A stretch of 14,069 nt of DNA, taken from positions 1-14,069 of the forward strand of contig SKNI01000420.1 in the NCBI GenBank assembly GCA_007120615.1, written 5' to 3'. The notes below the pieces were generated by a model. It worked only from the letters and a program-made list of their open reading frames with translations, did no database searches and was not told the origin of the DNA. Below, piece by piece: positions 6,219-13,538 of the stretch. The translations under genes were made by a program, and so were the position numbers. Every line of letters begins with the position of its first letter. Positions within the stretch are counted from its first letter, which is position 1. The DNA is from Myxococcales bacterium (lineage in GTDB: Bacteria > Myxococcota_A > Bradymonadia > Bradymonadales > Bradymonadaceae).

Positions 6219-7541
6219 TTACTCCATGCGGGTCTTTAACCGATTCAGCACAAAGTCAGCTACACAGTGGCCCTGGGGAACGCCGTGGTCGATTCCCATG
6301 GGATAGTGAATGCCGCCGTAGAGACGGGAGAGGGCCGATTCCTGAGCGGCGTGGTGGAAGTGGTCGAAGTGGCGCGTGCCCATCTCCCGGCCTTCGTGGA
6401 AGCGGTTCTCAAAGGAGACCTCCCCGAGCAATTCGGTGAGGATTGTTGCCGAGGCGCCGGAGACGTTGGAGTGGCCCGAGGTATATTCGGGAAACGGCGG
6501 AGTGGCGATGATGGTCTCCCACTGCGGGTCGATGTGGTTCTGAATATAGGAGACCGGGCGGATGAGGTAGGAGCGGTATTTCTCGTCCCAGCAGGAGATA
6601 AAGGAGTCCGCGGCGGCCACGCCTAAGAGGGCGAAGAGCTCGGCGGTGTCGGCCAGGTTCATCTGGAGATCTTCGACCATCTGGGCGGCGATGCCCATCC
6701 AGTGGCCCGGCGGGGTGGGGGTCTCACCGGGATTGTCGGCCCAGAACTGCGCGATGTGGCGCTCATCTTCGGTGGCCTCTTCGGCGGCCAGCCATACGGC
6801 GAAGGCCTCCTGGTAAAAGGTGGAGCCCGGTTCGGTGGAGAACGCGGCCGGAGGTGGCGGCTTGCAGGCATCGGCCTCTGGCATGGCGAAGGTTCGAAGG
6901 TCTCCCCAATAGGGCTCCAGGGGCTGTTGACCGGCGACGGTGGGGACCCAGATATGGCTTCCGGTGGGCGGGACGAATTCCTTCTCGTTCCGGGTATAAT
7001 ATCCGTCGTTTTTGGCCCAGGAGTCGATCACCTCGGCCAGCAAAACGCCGCGGTTGACGGAGCGGTTGACGGTAGCGTCGTCGACCCCTTGCTCGCGGCG
7101 TTTTTCGATGCGGTCTTCGGCGAAGTCACGCAGGACCTGACGGCTCTCGGCGTCGCCAAAGAGGGTCGGCGTCAGGTGACCCAGGGCTCCGTGGAGGACA
7201 CTGGCGAAGTCATAGGCTTCGCCGTTGAGGGGCGGCATGAGATCGAGGTCATTGAGTTGACCGCCTAAGGACTGGTGATCTTCCATTCCGTCCACCACAG
7301 CCTCATAGGTCAGCACGCCGGTATAGGCCAGGGTTCGAGCGGCCACCGGCGGAGAATAGGAGTCGGTCTGGATGCGAGTTAAGATAATCTCCATCCAGGC
7401 TCGGGCCTCTTCGCCGTCGAATTCGTGGGTGGCCTTGGTATTGACCACCGGCTCGTTGTCGTCGGTGGTGCAGGCAAGCGCGGTCAGGCAGAAAATACAT
7501 AGGAGCACGTAGCGAAAAAAGGTCGGGACATTTCGATCCAT
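6219..7541 (-). CDS. Vanadium-dependent haloperoxidase / PAP2-family lipoprotein
   Basis: This 440-residue protein has a hydrophobic N terminus ending LTALAC (C24), probably a lipoprotein site although the residues before the cysteine are not ideal. The C-terminal half carries the vanadate/phosphate pocket of the vanadium haloperoxidase and PAP2 acid phosphatase superfamily: K321-x6-R328-P, SGH at 355-357 within PEYTSGHSNVSG, and R406-x5-H412 in SRLYGGIHYPMGID. These residues match the lysine, arginines, serine, glycine and histidines that hold vanadate and its apical histidine ligand. The N-terminal half is helical and lacks a membrane core, as in soluble haloperoxidase-like proteins. The substrate is unknown; phosphatase or halide oxidation are both possible. 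A strong AGGGGGG lies 6 nt before the ATG. It is divergent from yaaA, with 166 bp between them, and ends just before the palindromic block at 6150-6210. Confidence 0.88.
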   Translation of the reverse strand: MDRNVPTFFRYVLLCIFCLTALACTTDDNEPVVNTKATHEFDGEEARAWMEIILTRIQTDSYSPPVAARTLAYTGVLTYEAVVDGMEDHQSLGGQLNDLDLMPPLNGEAYDFASVLHGALGHLTPTLFGDAESRQVLRDFAEDRIEKRREQGVDDATVNRSVNRGVLLAEVIDSWAKNDGYYTRNEKEFVPPTGSHIWVPTVAGQQPLEPYWGDLRTFAMPEADACKPPPPAAFSTEPGSTFYQEAFAVWLAAEEATEDERHIAQFWADNPGETPTPPGHWMGIAAQMVEDLQMNLADTAELFALLGVAAADSFISCWDEKYRSYLIRPVSYIQNHIDPQWETIIATPPFPEYTSGHSNVSGASATILTELLGEVSFENRFHEGREMGTRHFDHFHHAAQESALSRLYGGIHYPMGIDHGVPQGHCVADFVLNRLKTRME

Positions 7542-7629
7542 TTCGATCCCCCCTGGGAATTCGAGTAATTTTGGGTGACAGAGCTGAAGGTAAGGACAGC
7601 CTCCGAGAGGGCCAGCCGACAGCGAGCCC

Positions 7630-7657
7630 TTGCCTGTCTGGCGTCAGCGGTTATGGT
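7630..7657 (+). promoter_or_regulatory. Possible promoter for yaaA
   Basis: TTGCCT (7630-7635) and TATGGT (7652-7657) are spaced by 16 bp, upstream of yaaA in the divergent intergenic region. Each hexamer matches consensus at about four of six positions, so this is only a candidate. I could not recognise an OxyR site by eye. Confidence 0.3.
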
Positions 7658-7707
7658 AAGCGCCGACGTCCGCCGTATATTCACGCAGTTCGAATGATGG
7701 AGTTCTT

Positions 7708-8484
7708 ATGCTCGTATTACTCTCCCCCGCCAAATCACTGGACTATGAGACCCCGCCGCAGACCGAGAAATTCAGCACCCCTGAATTTCTCGACGACTCT
7801 CAGGAGCTGATCGACATCTTGAAAGAGTACTCCATCGACGACATTCGAGATCTGATGGATGTGAGCGAGAATCTTGCGACTCTCAATGTGGAGCGCTACC
7901 AGGAATTCTCCACGCCCTTTACCAGGGACAATGCAAAGCAGGCCCTTCTTGCGTTCGACGGCGATGTATACCGCGATTTTCGACTCGACGATTACGGCGG
8001 GGAAGAGTTTGATTTTCTCCAGGACCACGTCCGAATCCTCTCCGGTCTCTACGGGATCTTGAGGCCCCTCGATCTGATGCAACCCTATCGACTGGAGATG
8101 GGCACCAGGCTTGCGAATGAGCGCGGCAAAAATCTCTATGAGTTCTGGGGATCGAAGATCACCGAGTCGGTCAACGCCGCCCTCGACGCTCAGGGCGATG
8201 ATATTTTGTTGAACCTGGCGTCCAATGAATATTTCAAATCGGTGAAGAAAAAAGAGCTCAACGCTCGAATGTTGGACGTTAAATTTATGGATCTTCGCGG
8301 TGATAAATATAAGACAATCACCTTTTATTTGAAGCGTCTTCGGGGCACGATGACCGACTTTATGGTCCGAAATCAGATCACCGATCCCGAGGAGTTAAAA
8401 GGGTTTACGGAACAGGGTTATTATTTCAGCGACGAGCGATCCTCGAAGGATGAGTTCGTATTTTTGCGCGATGAAAAGCCCTGA
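7708..8484 (+). CDS. yaaA: Peroxide stress protein YaaA (DUF328)
   Basis: The 258-residue product matches the YaaA family along its length and equals the E. coli protein in size. Family landmarks are LLSPAKSLDYE at 4-14, the FLQDHVRILSGLYGILRPLDLMQPYRLEMGT block split across about 103-132, NLASNEYFKSV at about 169-179, and the FKGFTEQGYYFS-like C terminus. In E. coli YaaA is induced by hydrogen peroxide through OxyR and limits free intracellular iron, reducing Fenton damage to DNA and proteins. The ATG is preceded by GGAG at 6 nt. It stands between the divergent haloperoxidase-family gene and transketolase, 110 bp before the latter; a peroxide-linked role for this stretch is possible but not shown. 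Confidence 0.96.
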   Translation: MLVLLSPAKSLDYETPPQTEKFSTPEFLDDSQELIDILKEYSIDDIRDLMDVSENLATLNVERYQEFSTPFTRDNAKQALLAFDGDVYRDFRLDDYGGEEFDFLQDHVRILSGLYGILRPLDLMQPYRLEMGTRLANERGKNLYEFWGSKITESVNAALDAQGDDILLNLASNEYFKSVKKKELNARMLDVKFMDLRGDKYKTITFYLKRLRGTMTDFMVRNQITDPEELKGFTEQGYYFSDERSSKDEFVFLRDEKP

Positions 8485-8594
8485 ACCCGTTGACACCACA
8501 GGGAGCAGCGGGCACAACGTAGACCTGTGAGCTACAGAGTTGAGGCTTCGTATAACCTTTATCTTCGTACAATCTTACTTGCGTCGAGGGGCAG

Positions 8595-10601
8595 ATGACT
8601 GATCAGATCGCCGAATTGAGCATCAATACCATTCGTACTCTCTCCATGGATGCGGTGCAGCAGGCCAATAGCGGACACCCGGGAGCGCCCATGGGGCTGG
8701 CTGCTGCGGCGTATGTGATCTGGCAGAATCATCTGCGCCACAATCCCAAGAATCCGGACTGGATCAACCGCGATCGCTTCGTGCTCTCTAACGGGCACGC
8801 GTCGATGCTGCTCTATAGCCTTCTGCATCTGACCGGTTATGAGTCGATGCCCCTGGAGGAGATTAAGAATTTTCGCCAGTGGGGAAGCATGACACCGGGC
8901 CACCCGGAAGCCGAGCTTACGCCGGGAGTAGAGACGACCACCGGGCCGCTGGGGCAGGGATTTGCCACCGCCGTGGGAATGGCGCTGGCTGAGGCGCACC
9001 TCAACGAAAAATACGACGGGATCATCGATCACTTCACGCTCGGGATCTGCTCCGATGGAGATCTGATGGAAGGGATCTCCCACGAGGCGGCGTCTCTGGC
9101 CGGGCACCTGGGTCTTGGAAAGCTGGTCTTTGTCTATGACGACAACGAGATCACCATCGACGGCCGCACGGATATCTCGTTTAGCGAAGATATTGAGAAG
9201 CGCTTTGAGGCCTACGGCTGGCAGGTCTTGGACGTGCGCGAGGGAAATGATCTGGAGGCCATCGACGAGGCGATCAAAGCCGGAAAGGCTCAGACCGAGA
9301 AGCCCACGCTTATCTGTCTGCGCTCGGTCATCGGATACGGATCGCCCAATAAGGCCGATACCTCCGGGGCTCACGGCGCGCCTCTGGGAGAAGAGGAGAT
9401 CAAAAAGACCAAAGCCGCCCTGGGCTGGGACTACGAGGAGCCTTTTACGGTGCCATCGGAGGTCAAGGAGCATATGACGGTGTCGGCGGTGAAGATCGGC
9501 GACGAGTTGGAGACCGAATGGAAGGCCCGGCTTCAGACCTATAAAAAGGATAGTCCTGACAAGCACGATGAATTGGTTCGCCGAGCCGGAGGCTGGCTTC
9601 CCGCCGGTTGGGCCGAGGGAATCCCGGGGTTTGATCCAGACCCCAAGGGCCTGGCGACTCGCGCTTCCAGCGGAAAGGTCGTGGAGAAGCTCTACGAGGT
9701 TCTCCCCGAGCTGGTCGGTGGCTCCGCCGATCTGGCGGGCTCTAATAAGACTCTCTTCCCCGAATTCGGCGTGATCTCTCGCGGCGAATACGGCGGGCAG
9801 AATGTGCATTTCGGGATTCGCGAACACGCCATGGCAGCCGTCGCAAATGGGCTCTGTCTTCACGGCGGTGTGCGCGGTTTCGGCGCGACATTCCTGGTCT
9901 TCGCAGACTATATGCGCCCCGCTCTCAGGCTCGCCGCGCTCATGCATCAGCCCTCGATTATGGTCTTTACTCACGACTCCATTGGGCTCGGCGAGGACGG
10001 TCCGACGCATCAGCCGATCGAGCATTTGATGTCGCTGAGGGCGATGCCCAATTATTGGGTGATGCGCCCCGGCGATGCCAACGAGGTTCGAGAATGCTGG
10101 CAGATCGCTATCGAGCGAAAAACAGGACCTTCCGGCCTTGTGTTGACCCGTCAGAACGTGCCGACTCTAGAGCGTCGCGGGCTCGGCGGATTCGGTCGGA
10201 CCATGCAGGGCGCCTATATTCTGGCCGACAATTCGCCAGATGGTACCAATCCCGATGCGATCATCTTGGCCACGGGGAGCGAGTTGACCATCGCCGTGGA
10301 AGCCTGGCGAAGTCTCATCGATGGTGATTATACCGTCCGCGTCGTGAGCATGCCCTGCTGGGAGCTCTTCGAGGAGCAGGACGAGGAATATCGAAATAAG
10401 ATTCTGCCCCCGGAGGTGCGAAACCGAGTGTCCATCGAGGCCGGCGCTACCCTTGGTTGGGAGCGCTGGGTCGGCTTTGACGGGGTCACCATCGGCATCG
10501 ATCGCTTCGGAGCTTCGGCGCCCTATGAGGTGGTCTACGAAAAACTCGGCATCACCTCCGAGAAGGTAGAAGAAGCGGTCAAAGGATTGATCGACGGCTG
10601 A
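8595..10601 (+). CDS. tkt: Transketolase
   Basis: The 668-residue enzyme transfers two-carbon ketol units between sugar phosphates in the pentose phosphate pathway, using thiamine diphosphate and a divalent metal in the cytoplasm. Visible landmarks are NSGHPG at 25-30, SNGHASM at 65-71, GPLGQG at 117-122, and the ThDP motif SDGDLMEG at 153-160 leading to N184 (NEITIDG). Also visible are GAHGAPLG, the second-domain GGSADLAGSN, the catalytic-loop FGIREHAMAAVANG, and THDSIGLGEDGPTHQP. Length is normal for bacterial Tkt. The start is supported by GAGGGG a few bases upstream. A perfect -35 (TTGACA, 8490-8495) lies upstream, but the best -10 at the right distance (CACAAC) is poor. The closely spaced genes on either side are not metabolically linked, so it may be monocistronic. 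Confidence 0.98.
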   Translation: MTDQIAELSINTIRTLSMDAVQQANSGHPGAPMGLAAAAYVIWQNHLRHNPKNPDWINRDRFVLSNGHASMLLYSLLHLTGYESMPLEEIKNFRQWGSMTPGHPEAELTPGVETTTGPLGQGFATAVGMALAEAHLNEKYDGIIDHFTLGICSDGDLMEGISHEAASLAGHLGLGKLVFVYDDNEITIDGRTDISFSEDIEKRFEAYGWQVLDVREGNDLEAIDEAIKAGKAQTEKPTLICLRSVIGYGSPNKADTSGAHGAPLGEEEIKKTKAALGWDYEEPFTVPSEVKEHMTVSAVKIGDELETEWKARLQTYKKDSPDKHDELVRRAGGWLPAGWAEGIPGFDPDPKGLATRASSGKVVEKLYEVLPELVGGSADLAGSNKTLFPEFGVISRGEYGGQNVHFGIREHAMAAVANGLCLHGGVRGFGATFLVFADYMRPALRLAALMHQPSIMVFTHDSIGLGEDGPTHQPIEHLMSLRAMPNYWVMRPGDANEVRECWQIAIERKTGPSGLVLTRQNVPTLERRGLGGFGRTMQGAYILADNSPDGTNPDAIILATGSELTIAVEAWRSLIDGDYTVRVVSMPCWELFEEQDEEYRNKILPPEVRNRVSIEAGATLGWERWVGFDGVTIGIDRFGASAPYEVVYEKLGITSEKVEEAVKGLIDG

Positions 10602-10654
10602 GTTTTTGTGAAACTCTCGGTCTGTGTGACGCGTCTATAGTGTAGTGTAATCCC

Positions 10655-10694
10655 CGTGAGCGCTGGTCGACCGTATCGACGATCAGCGCTCGCG
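10655..10694. other. Strong hairpin in the leader between transketolase and the oxidoreductase
   Basis: An 11-bp outer stem (10655-10665 with 10684-10694, one G-T pair, core GAGCGCTG/CAGCGCTC) encloses an inner 5-bp stem GTCGA/TCGAC (10666-10670 with 10676-10680), with a CCGTA loop and a 3-nt bulge. It lies 54 bp past the tkt stop and 34 bp before the ATG of the next gene. No T-run follows, so it is a poor intrinsic terminator; it may be a mRNA end, a leader structure or an operator. Confidence 0.6.
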
Positions 10695-10728
10695 GTGTTC
10701 ATAACGGGATGTAGTGGAAGGCGACGCG

Positions 10729-11913
10729 ATGAAGAAACAAAGAGTAGCAATTCTGGGTGGTGGTCCGATCGGAGTGGAGACGGCGGCGCGAGTGGTTCGG
10801 GAGGGTCACGAGGTCGCGGTCTACGAAACGGGTACCATCGGAGAGCACGTCCGGAAGTGGGATCACGTTCGGTTTTTTTCCCCCTGGGCGCTCAATCGAA
10901 GCGGGTGGGGCAAAGCGCTTCTGGCCGCGCAGGGCGTGGAGTTGGCGCCGGAGGATGAGTTTCCCACGGGCGAAGAATATCGCCGACGCTACCTGGAGCC
11001 CCTGCTGGATGCGATCTCCGAGAAGATCGAATTGCATGAAGATACGAAAGTCCTCGGGGTTACCCGAAAAGAGGCCCTGAAAGGCGACTTTATCGGTGAC
11101 TCCCGGCGCACGAAGGGCCCGTTCTTGATCCGAGTTCAGGGTCCGCAGGGGGTGCGCTTTGATGAGGCCGATATTGTCATCGATGCCACAGGCGTTCTCT
11201 CGCAGCCCAACTGGCTGGGACCGGGCGGACTTCCGGCCCTGGGCGAAGAGAAGCTCAACGGGGAGGTGATTCGCCGGATTCCCGACGTCGACGGTGAAGA
11301 CAAAGGGTTGGCCGGACGCCGAGTATTGGTGGTTGGAAACGGCCACTCCGCCATGACCAGTCTCGACCGATTGACTATTCTCAGAGAGACTCATCCCGAT
11401 ACCGAAGTGGTCTGGGCTTTTCGGCACGACGCCTCGTCTCGAGAAGAGATCGAAAACGACCCGTTGCCCGAACGAGCCCGTCTGGATCGTCTGGGCAACC
11501 TGGCCTCCCTAAACCAACTCCCCGGTGTGGAGGCGCTGGCTCATTCGATGGTCCGAGCAATCCAGACAAAGAATGACCGACTGGAGGTGATCCTGGAGCG
11601 TCCCGAAGGAATGGAGACGGTTACCGTCGATCGAGTGGTGTCCAACGTGGGTTATCGACCGGACACTTCGCTGACCCGAGAACTTCAGGTCCACCTCTGC
11701 TACGCCTCCGACGGTCCCATGAAGCTGGCCGCCAGTTTGATGGGGGCAGACAGCGCCGATTGCCTGGATCAGGAAGCGGGCGGGGCCGACACTCTGGCCA
11801 ATCCGGAGCCCGATTTCTATGTCCTCGGAGCCAAAAGCTACGGTCGAAACTCCAACTTCTTGTTGAAGGTGGGCTTCGGGCAGATCGAGGCGATGATGGA
11901 GTTATGGTCGTAG
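10729..11913 (+). CDS. FAD/NAD(P)-binding oxidoreductase (flavoprotein monooxygenase-like)
   Basis: The product (394 residues from this start) has an N-terminal FAD-binding Rossmann fold with GGGPIG at 10-15 ending in an acidic residue (VYE, 31-33). It has the ATG motif DATG at 152-155, and a second dinucleotide fold with GNGHSA at 203-208, presumably for NAD(P)H. The C-terminal YVLGAKSYGRNSNFLLKVG segment completes the FAD site as in flavin-containing monooxygenase and thioredoxin-reductase-like enzymes. There is no CxxC pair at the active site, so a disulfide reductase is unlikely. The substrate is unknown. I prefer the ATG at 10729 because GGAAGG lies 7 nt upstream; the in-frame GTG at 10714 would start before this SD. 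It converges on the next gene with only 15 bp between stops. Confidence 0.85.
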   Translation: MKKQRVAILGGGPIGVETAARVVREGHEVAVYETGTIGEHVRKWDHVRFFSPWALNRSGWGKALLAAQGVELAPEDEFPTGEEYRRRYLEPLLDAISEKIELHEDTKVLGVTRKEALKGDFIGDSRRTKGPFLIRVQGPQGVRFDEADIVIDATGVLSQPNWLGPGGLPALGEEKLNGEVIRRIPDVDGEDKGLAGRRVLVVGNGHSAMTSLDRLTILRETHPDTEVVWAFRHDASSREEIENDPLPERARLDRLGNLASLNQLPGVEALAHSMVRAIQTKNDRLEVILERPEGMETVTVDRVVSNVGYRPDTSLTRELQVHLCYASDGPMKLAASLMGADSADCLDQEAGGADTLANPEPDFYVLGAKSYGRNSNFLLKVGFGQIEAMMELWS

Positions 11914-11928
11914 GGACGTCGGCGCTTC

Positions 11929-12621
11929 TTAAAAGCGAAAGCCCCAATTCAGGGTGGCGCCGCTGACTTCGGTAGACGGCGAAAGAGAAGCGGCATCCAG
12001 GGAGGGCGTGTGAACGGGCCGAATCGATAGCGGTCTCTGAGCCCGAAGGCTGCGATTTCGTCCAATATGGTATCCGCCGACCGTGCCGGCAGTAATGGTG
12101 GTCAGGGCTGCTCCGGCGGCCACAGGGCCTGGCAAAAACTCGGCGACCACATTGCCCACCAGGAGGGCCCCGAGGCTACCGACGATGGAGCCGCCCAGGG
12201 TCCACAAAAAATGGGAATCTTGATTCATCAGGACTGCGGTGGTGTTGGCCAGTGCGGCGGCGGCCAAGGGAGTGGCAACCAGTAGACCTGCTCCGACGAG
12301 GGCCAGGGGCTCGTCCCCGCCGAAGGCGCCGGTGAATAGAAGGACAAACCCTCCCACAATCCAGAGGCCCGTTCCTGCGGCGGTGGTCAGTGATTGGACC
12401 AGGACTACTGGTGCCATTGAGGGTCCGTCGTCATAGGTGAAGGTCACGTCGTCTGAGCTTCGTGTCTCGAAAGACTGCGGCGTGGTCTCCTTGTGCGTCT
12501 CTTCGCCCCATGTCGGGATTGTTTCGTCGGCGAAAGCCGTCCCCGGGGCCAGACCAATCGCTACAAGTGCCAGGAGGCAGAAGATGATCGGCAGCAAGGG
12601 ACGAAAAACGATGGGATTCAT
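11929..12621 (-). CDS. Exported or membrane protein of unknown function, glycine/alanine-rich
   Basis: I do not recognise the family. From the ATG at 12621 the 230-residue product opens with a clear Sec signal peptide (MNPIVFRPLL, a hydrophobic run, then GTAFA|DE). After a short polar stretch it has at least three hydrophobic, Gly/Ala-rich segments (about 78-98, 105-125 and 138-180) and ends in a polar tail finishing in GFRF. The terminal aromatic residue and the signal peptide could fit an outer-membrane or envelope protein, but the central segments look like inner-membrane helices. An upstream in-frame TTG at 12708 would put 29 residues before the signal peptide and is less likely. Only a weak GAG precedes the chosen ATG, so the start is uncertain. 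It is convergent with the oxidoreductase. Confidence 0.65.
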   Translation of the reverse strand: MNPIVFRPLLPIIFCLLALVAIGLAPGTAFADETIPTWGEETHKETTPQSFETRSSDDVTFTYDDGPSMAPVVLVQSLTTAAGTGLWIVGGFVLLFTGAFGGDEPLALVGAGLLVATPLAAAALANTTAVLMNQDSHFLWTLGGSIVGSLGALLVGNVVAEFLPGPVAAGAALTTITAGTVGGYHIGRNRSLRAQRPLSIRPVHTPSLDAASLSPSTEVSGATLNWGFRF

Positions 12622-12814
12622 AAAAACAGCTCGAATTTTCAGAAGAAATAACAGGATTAGATAAAACGAAGCGAGAAACCCGTCTCGTAATATAGATGTC
12701 ATAACCAATGAGTTTTCTTCCTTTAAAGGTCGCGAAAAGTCAATGTCTCTAGCGGTCGTGGGTATGATCGGATCCAGTCGGTATTATTGAAGTTTCTCAT
12801 GCCTTTACGGGGCG

Positions 12815-12868
12815 ACGCAGCCACCTGCGTAGCCCAGCTCCCGCCCAACCCCCAGGCTTGCCTGGGGG
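12815..12868. repeat. Two adjacent perfect hairpins
   Basis: First hairpin: ACGCAG (12815-12820) with CTGCGT (12825-12830), 4-nt loop. Second: CCCCCAGGC (12849-12857) with GCCTGGGGG (12860-12868), a 9-bp perfect stem around TT. The second has CTTG at its centre and ATCAG just after it, echoing the REP-like copies at the left end, but its arms differ. Neither is followed by a T-run on either strand. Confidence 0.5.
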
Positions 12869-13005
12869 ATCAGACCGACGCGAACCCACAGCGCGCCAAC
12901 CCAACGACCACGTCGGAGGCACCCGCCGGAATTTGAAACAGGCCTCTGACGCCTTCAAAAGGGAATTTCACGTTGAAACGACCCTCCGACGGCTTCGCCG
13001 GTCCT

Positions 13006-13130
13006 CTTCGGTCCCAGAGATGCTTCGGTAAGCGGTCCTCACGCTTCCGGCGGGTACAATGGTGCTTCGGTAGGTGAACGTTACGCTCCGGACCAGAGTA
13101 GCGATCCTTCCGATCGCTTCGCCAGTGGTC
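13006..13130 (+). repeat. Opposite-orientation part of the 42-bp repeat array
   Basis: Units begin at CTTCGG (13006), CTTCCGG (13044) and CTCCGG (13086), 38 and 42 bp apart. CCCAGAGATGCTT (13013-13025) is the exact reverse complement of 13290-13302, and ATGCTTCGGTA (13020-13030) of 13243-13253. So these units are the same family as the array at 13226-13467, facing the other way and more diverged. Confidence 0.6.
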
Positions 13131-13225
13131 TTAGCGGTAGGGTATTGCTGGCGAAGGCGTCGTCAGGTGTGGTCCAGCTTTGGGGGGATGCTCCGACGTG
13201 GTCGGAAGAATGGCGCGCCTGAAAT

Positions 13226-13467
13226 GAAGGTCGACGACCACGTACCGAAGCATCATTGCACCGGTCCGAAGGTCGACGACGTGATAGGCAAGCATCTCTG
13301 GGTCGGCGAAAGGTCGGCGAAGACCCCGGGAGGTATCTCTTAGCCAGGCGGAAGGTCGACGACCGCTTCGGCAAGCATATCCGAGATCCCCTGGAGGTCG
13401 ACGTAGGCTTCAGCGAGCATGTCGGAGTCGGTGGAGGGTCGACGACCGCTTTGTCACGACAGCGGTG
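13226..13467 (-). repeat. Degenerate minisatellite, six units of about 42 bp
   Basis: A GGTCGAC core recurs, with GTCGAC (GTCGGC in the third unit) starting at 13230, 13272, 13313, 13355, 13397 and 13438, giving spacings of 42, 41, 42, 42 and 41 bp. Read on the minus strand the better units encode MLAEAVVDL-like nonapeptides within a 14-residue period, but stops and 1-bp length changes break the frame. On the plus strand they encode KVDDxxGKH. The units vary along their whole length. Confidence 0.75.
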
Positions 13468-13538
13468 GACGAAAAGGCCGAATTGGTACAAAGTAGCGCG
13501 AGCGGGAATCACCTTTTTCTCTTGATTGCGAGTAGTCC

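Larger units (their letters stand above)
12622..13538. other. Gene-poor region with hairpins and a 42-bp-period repeat array
   Basis: About 0.9 kb with no credible gene. The first ~190 bp is AT-richer and would hold the promoter of the minus-strand exported protein, though I cannot pick one confidently. Then come two hairpins (12815-12868), followed by a GC-rich, repetitive stretch (about 12984-13465). Short frames on both strands of that stretch consist of repeated Arg/Pro/Asp-rich peptides and change frame between units, so I do not call them genes. Confidence 0.65.

Noticed and set aside
7529..7548. Two copies of CATTTCGATC at the start of the haloperoxidase-family gene
   Set aside because: A single 10-bp duplication over the start codon; too little to be called a regulatory site, and it leaves the SD and frame intact.
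8559..10025. Long minus-strand open frame (488 codons) opposite transketolase
   Set aside because: It lies wholly antisense to an unmistakable tkt and shows no family-like motif; it is a by-product of GC-rich codon use on the coding strand.
10600..10616. GAGTTT/AAACTC hairpin as the tkt terminator
   Set aside because: Only six base pairs, overlaps the stop codon and has no T-run after it.
10699..11427. Minus-strand open frame of 242 codons opposite the oxidoreductase
   Set aside because: Antisense to a gene with two clear dinucleotide-binding motifs; no independent support.
13226..13467. CRISPR array
   Set aside because: The 42-bp units vary throughout and have no split into a constant repeat and variable spacer; no cas gene is present.
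13074..13525. Short genes across the repeat array on either strand
   Set aside because: Products are repeats of the 42-bp unit, switch frame between units and have no credible start signals; described as a repeat instead.
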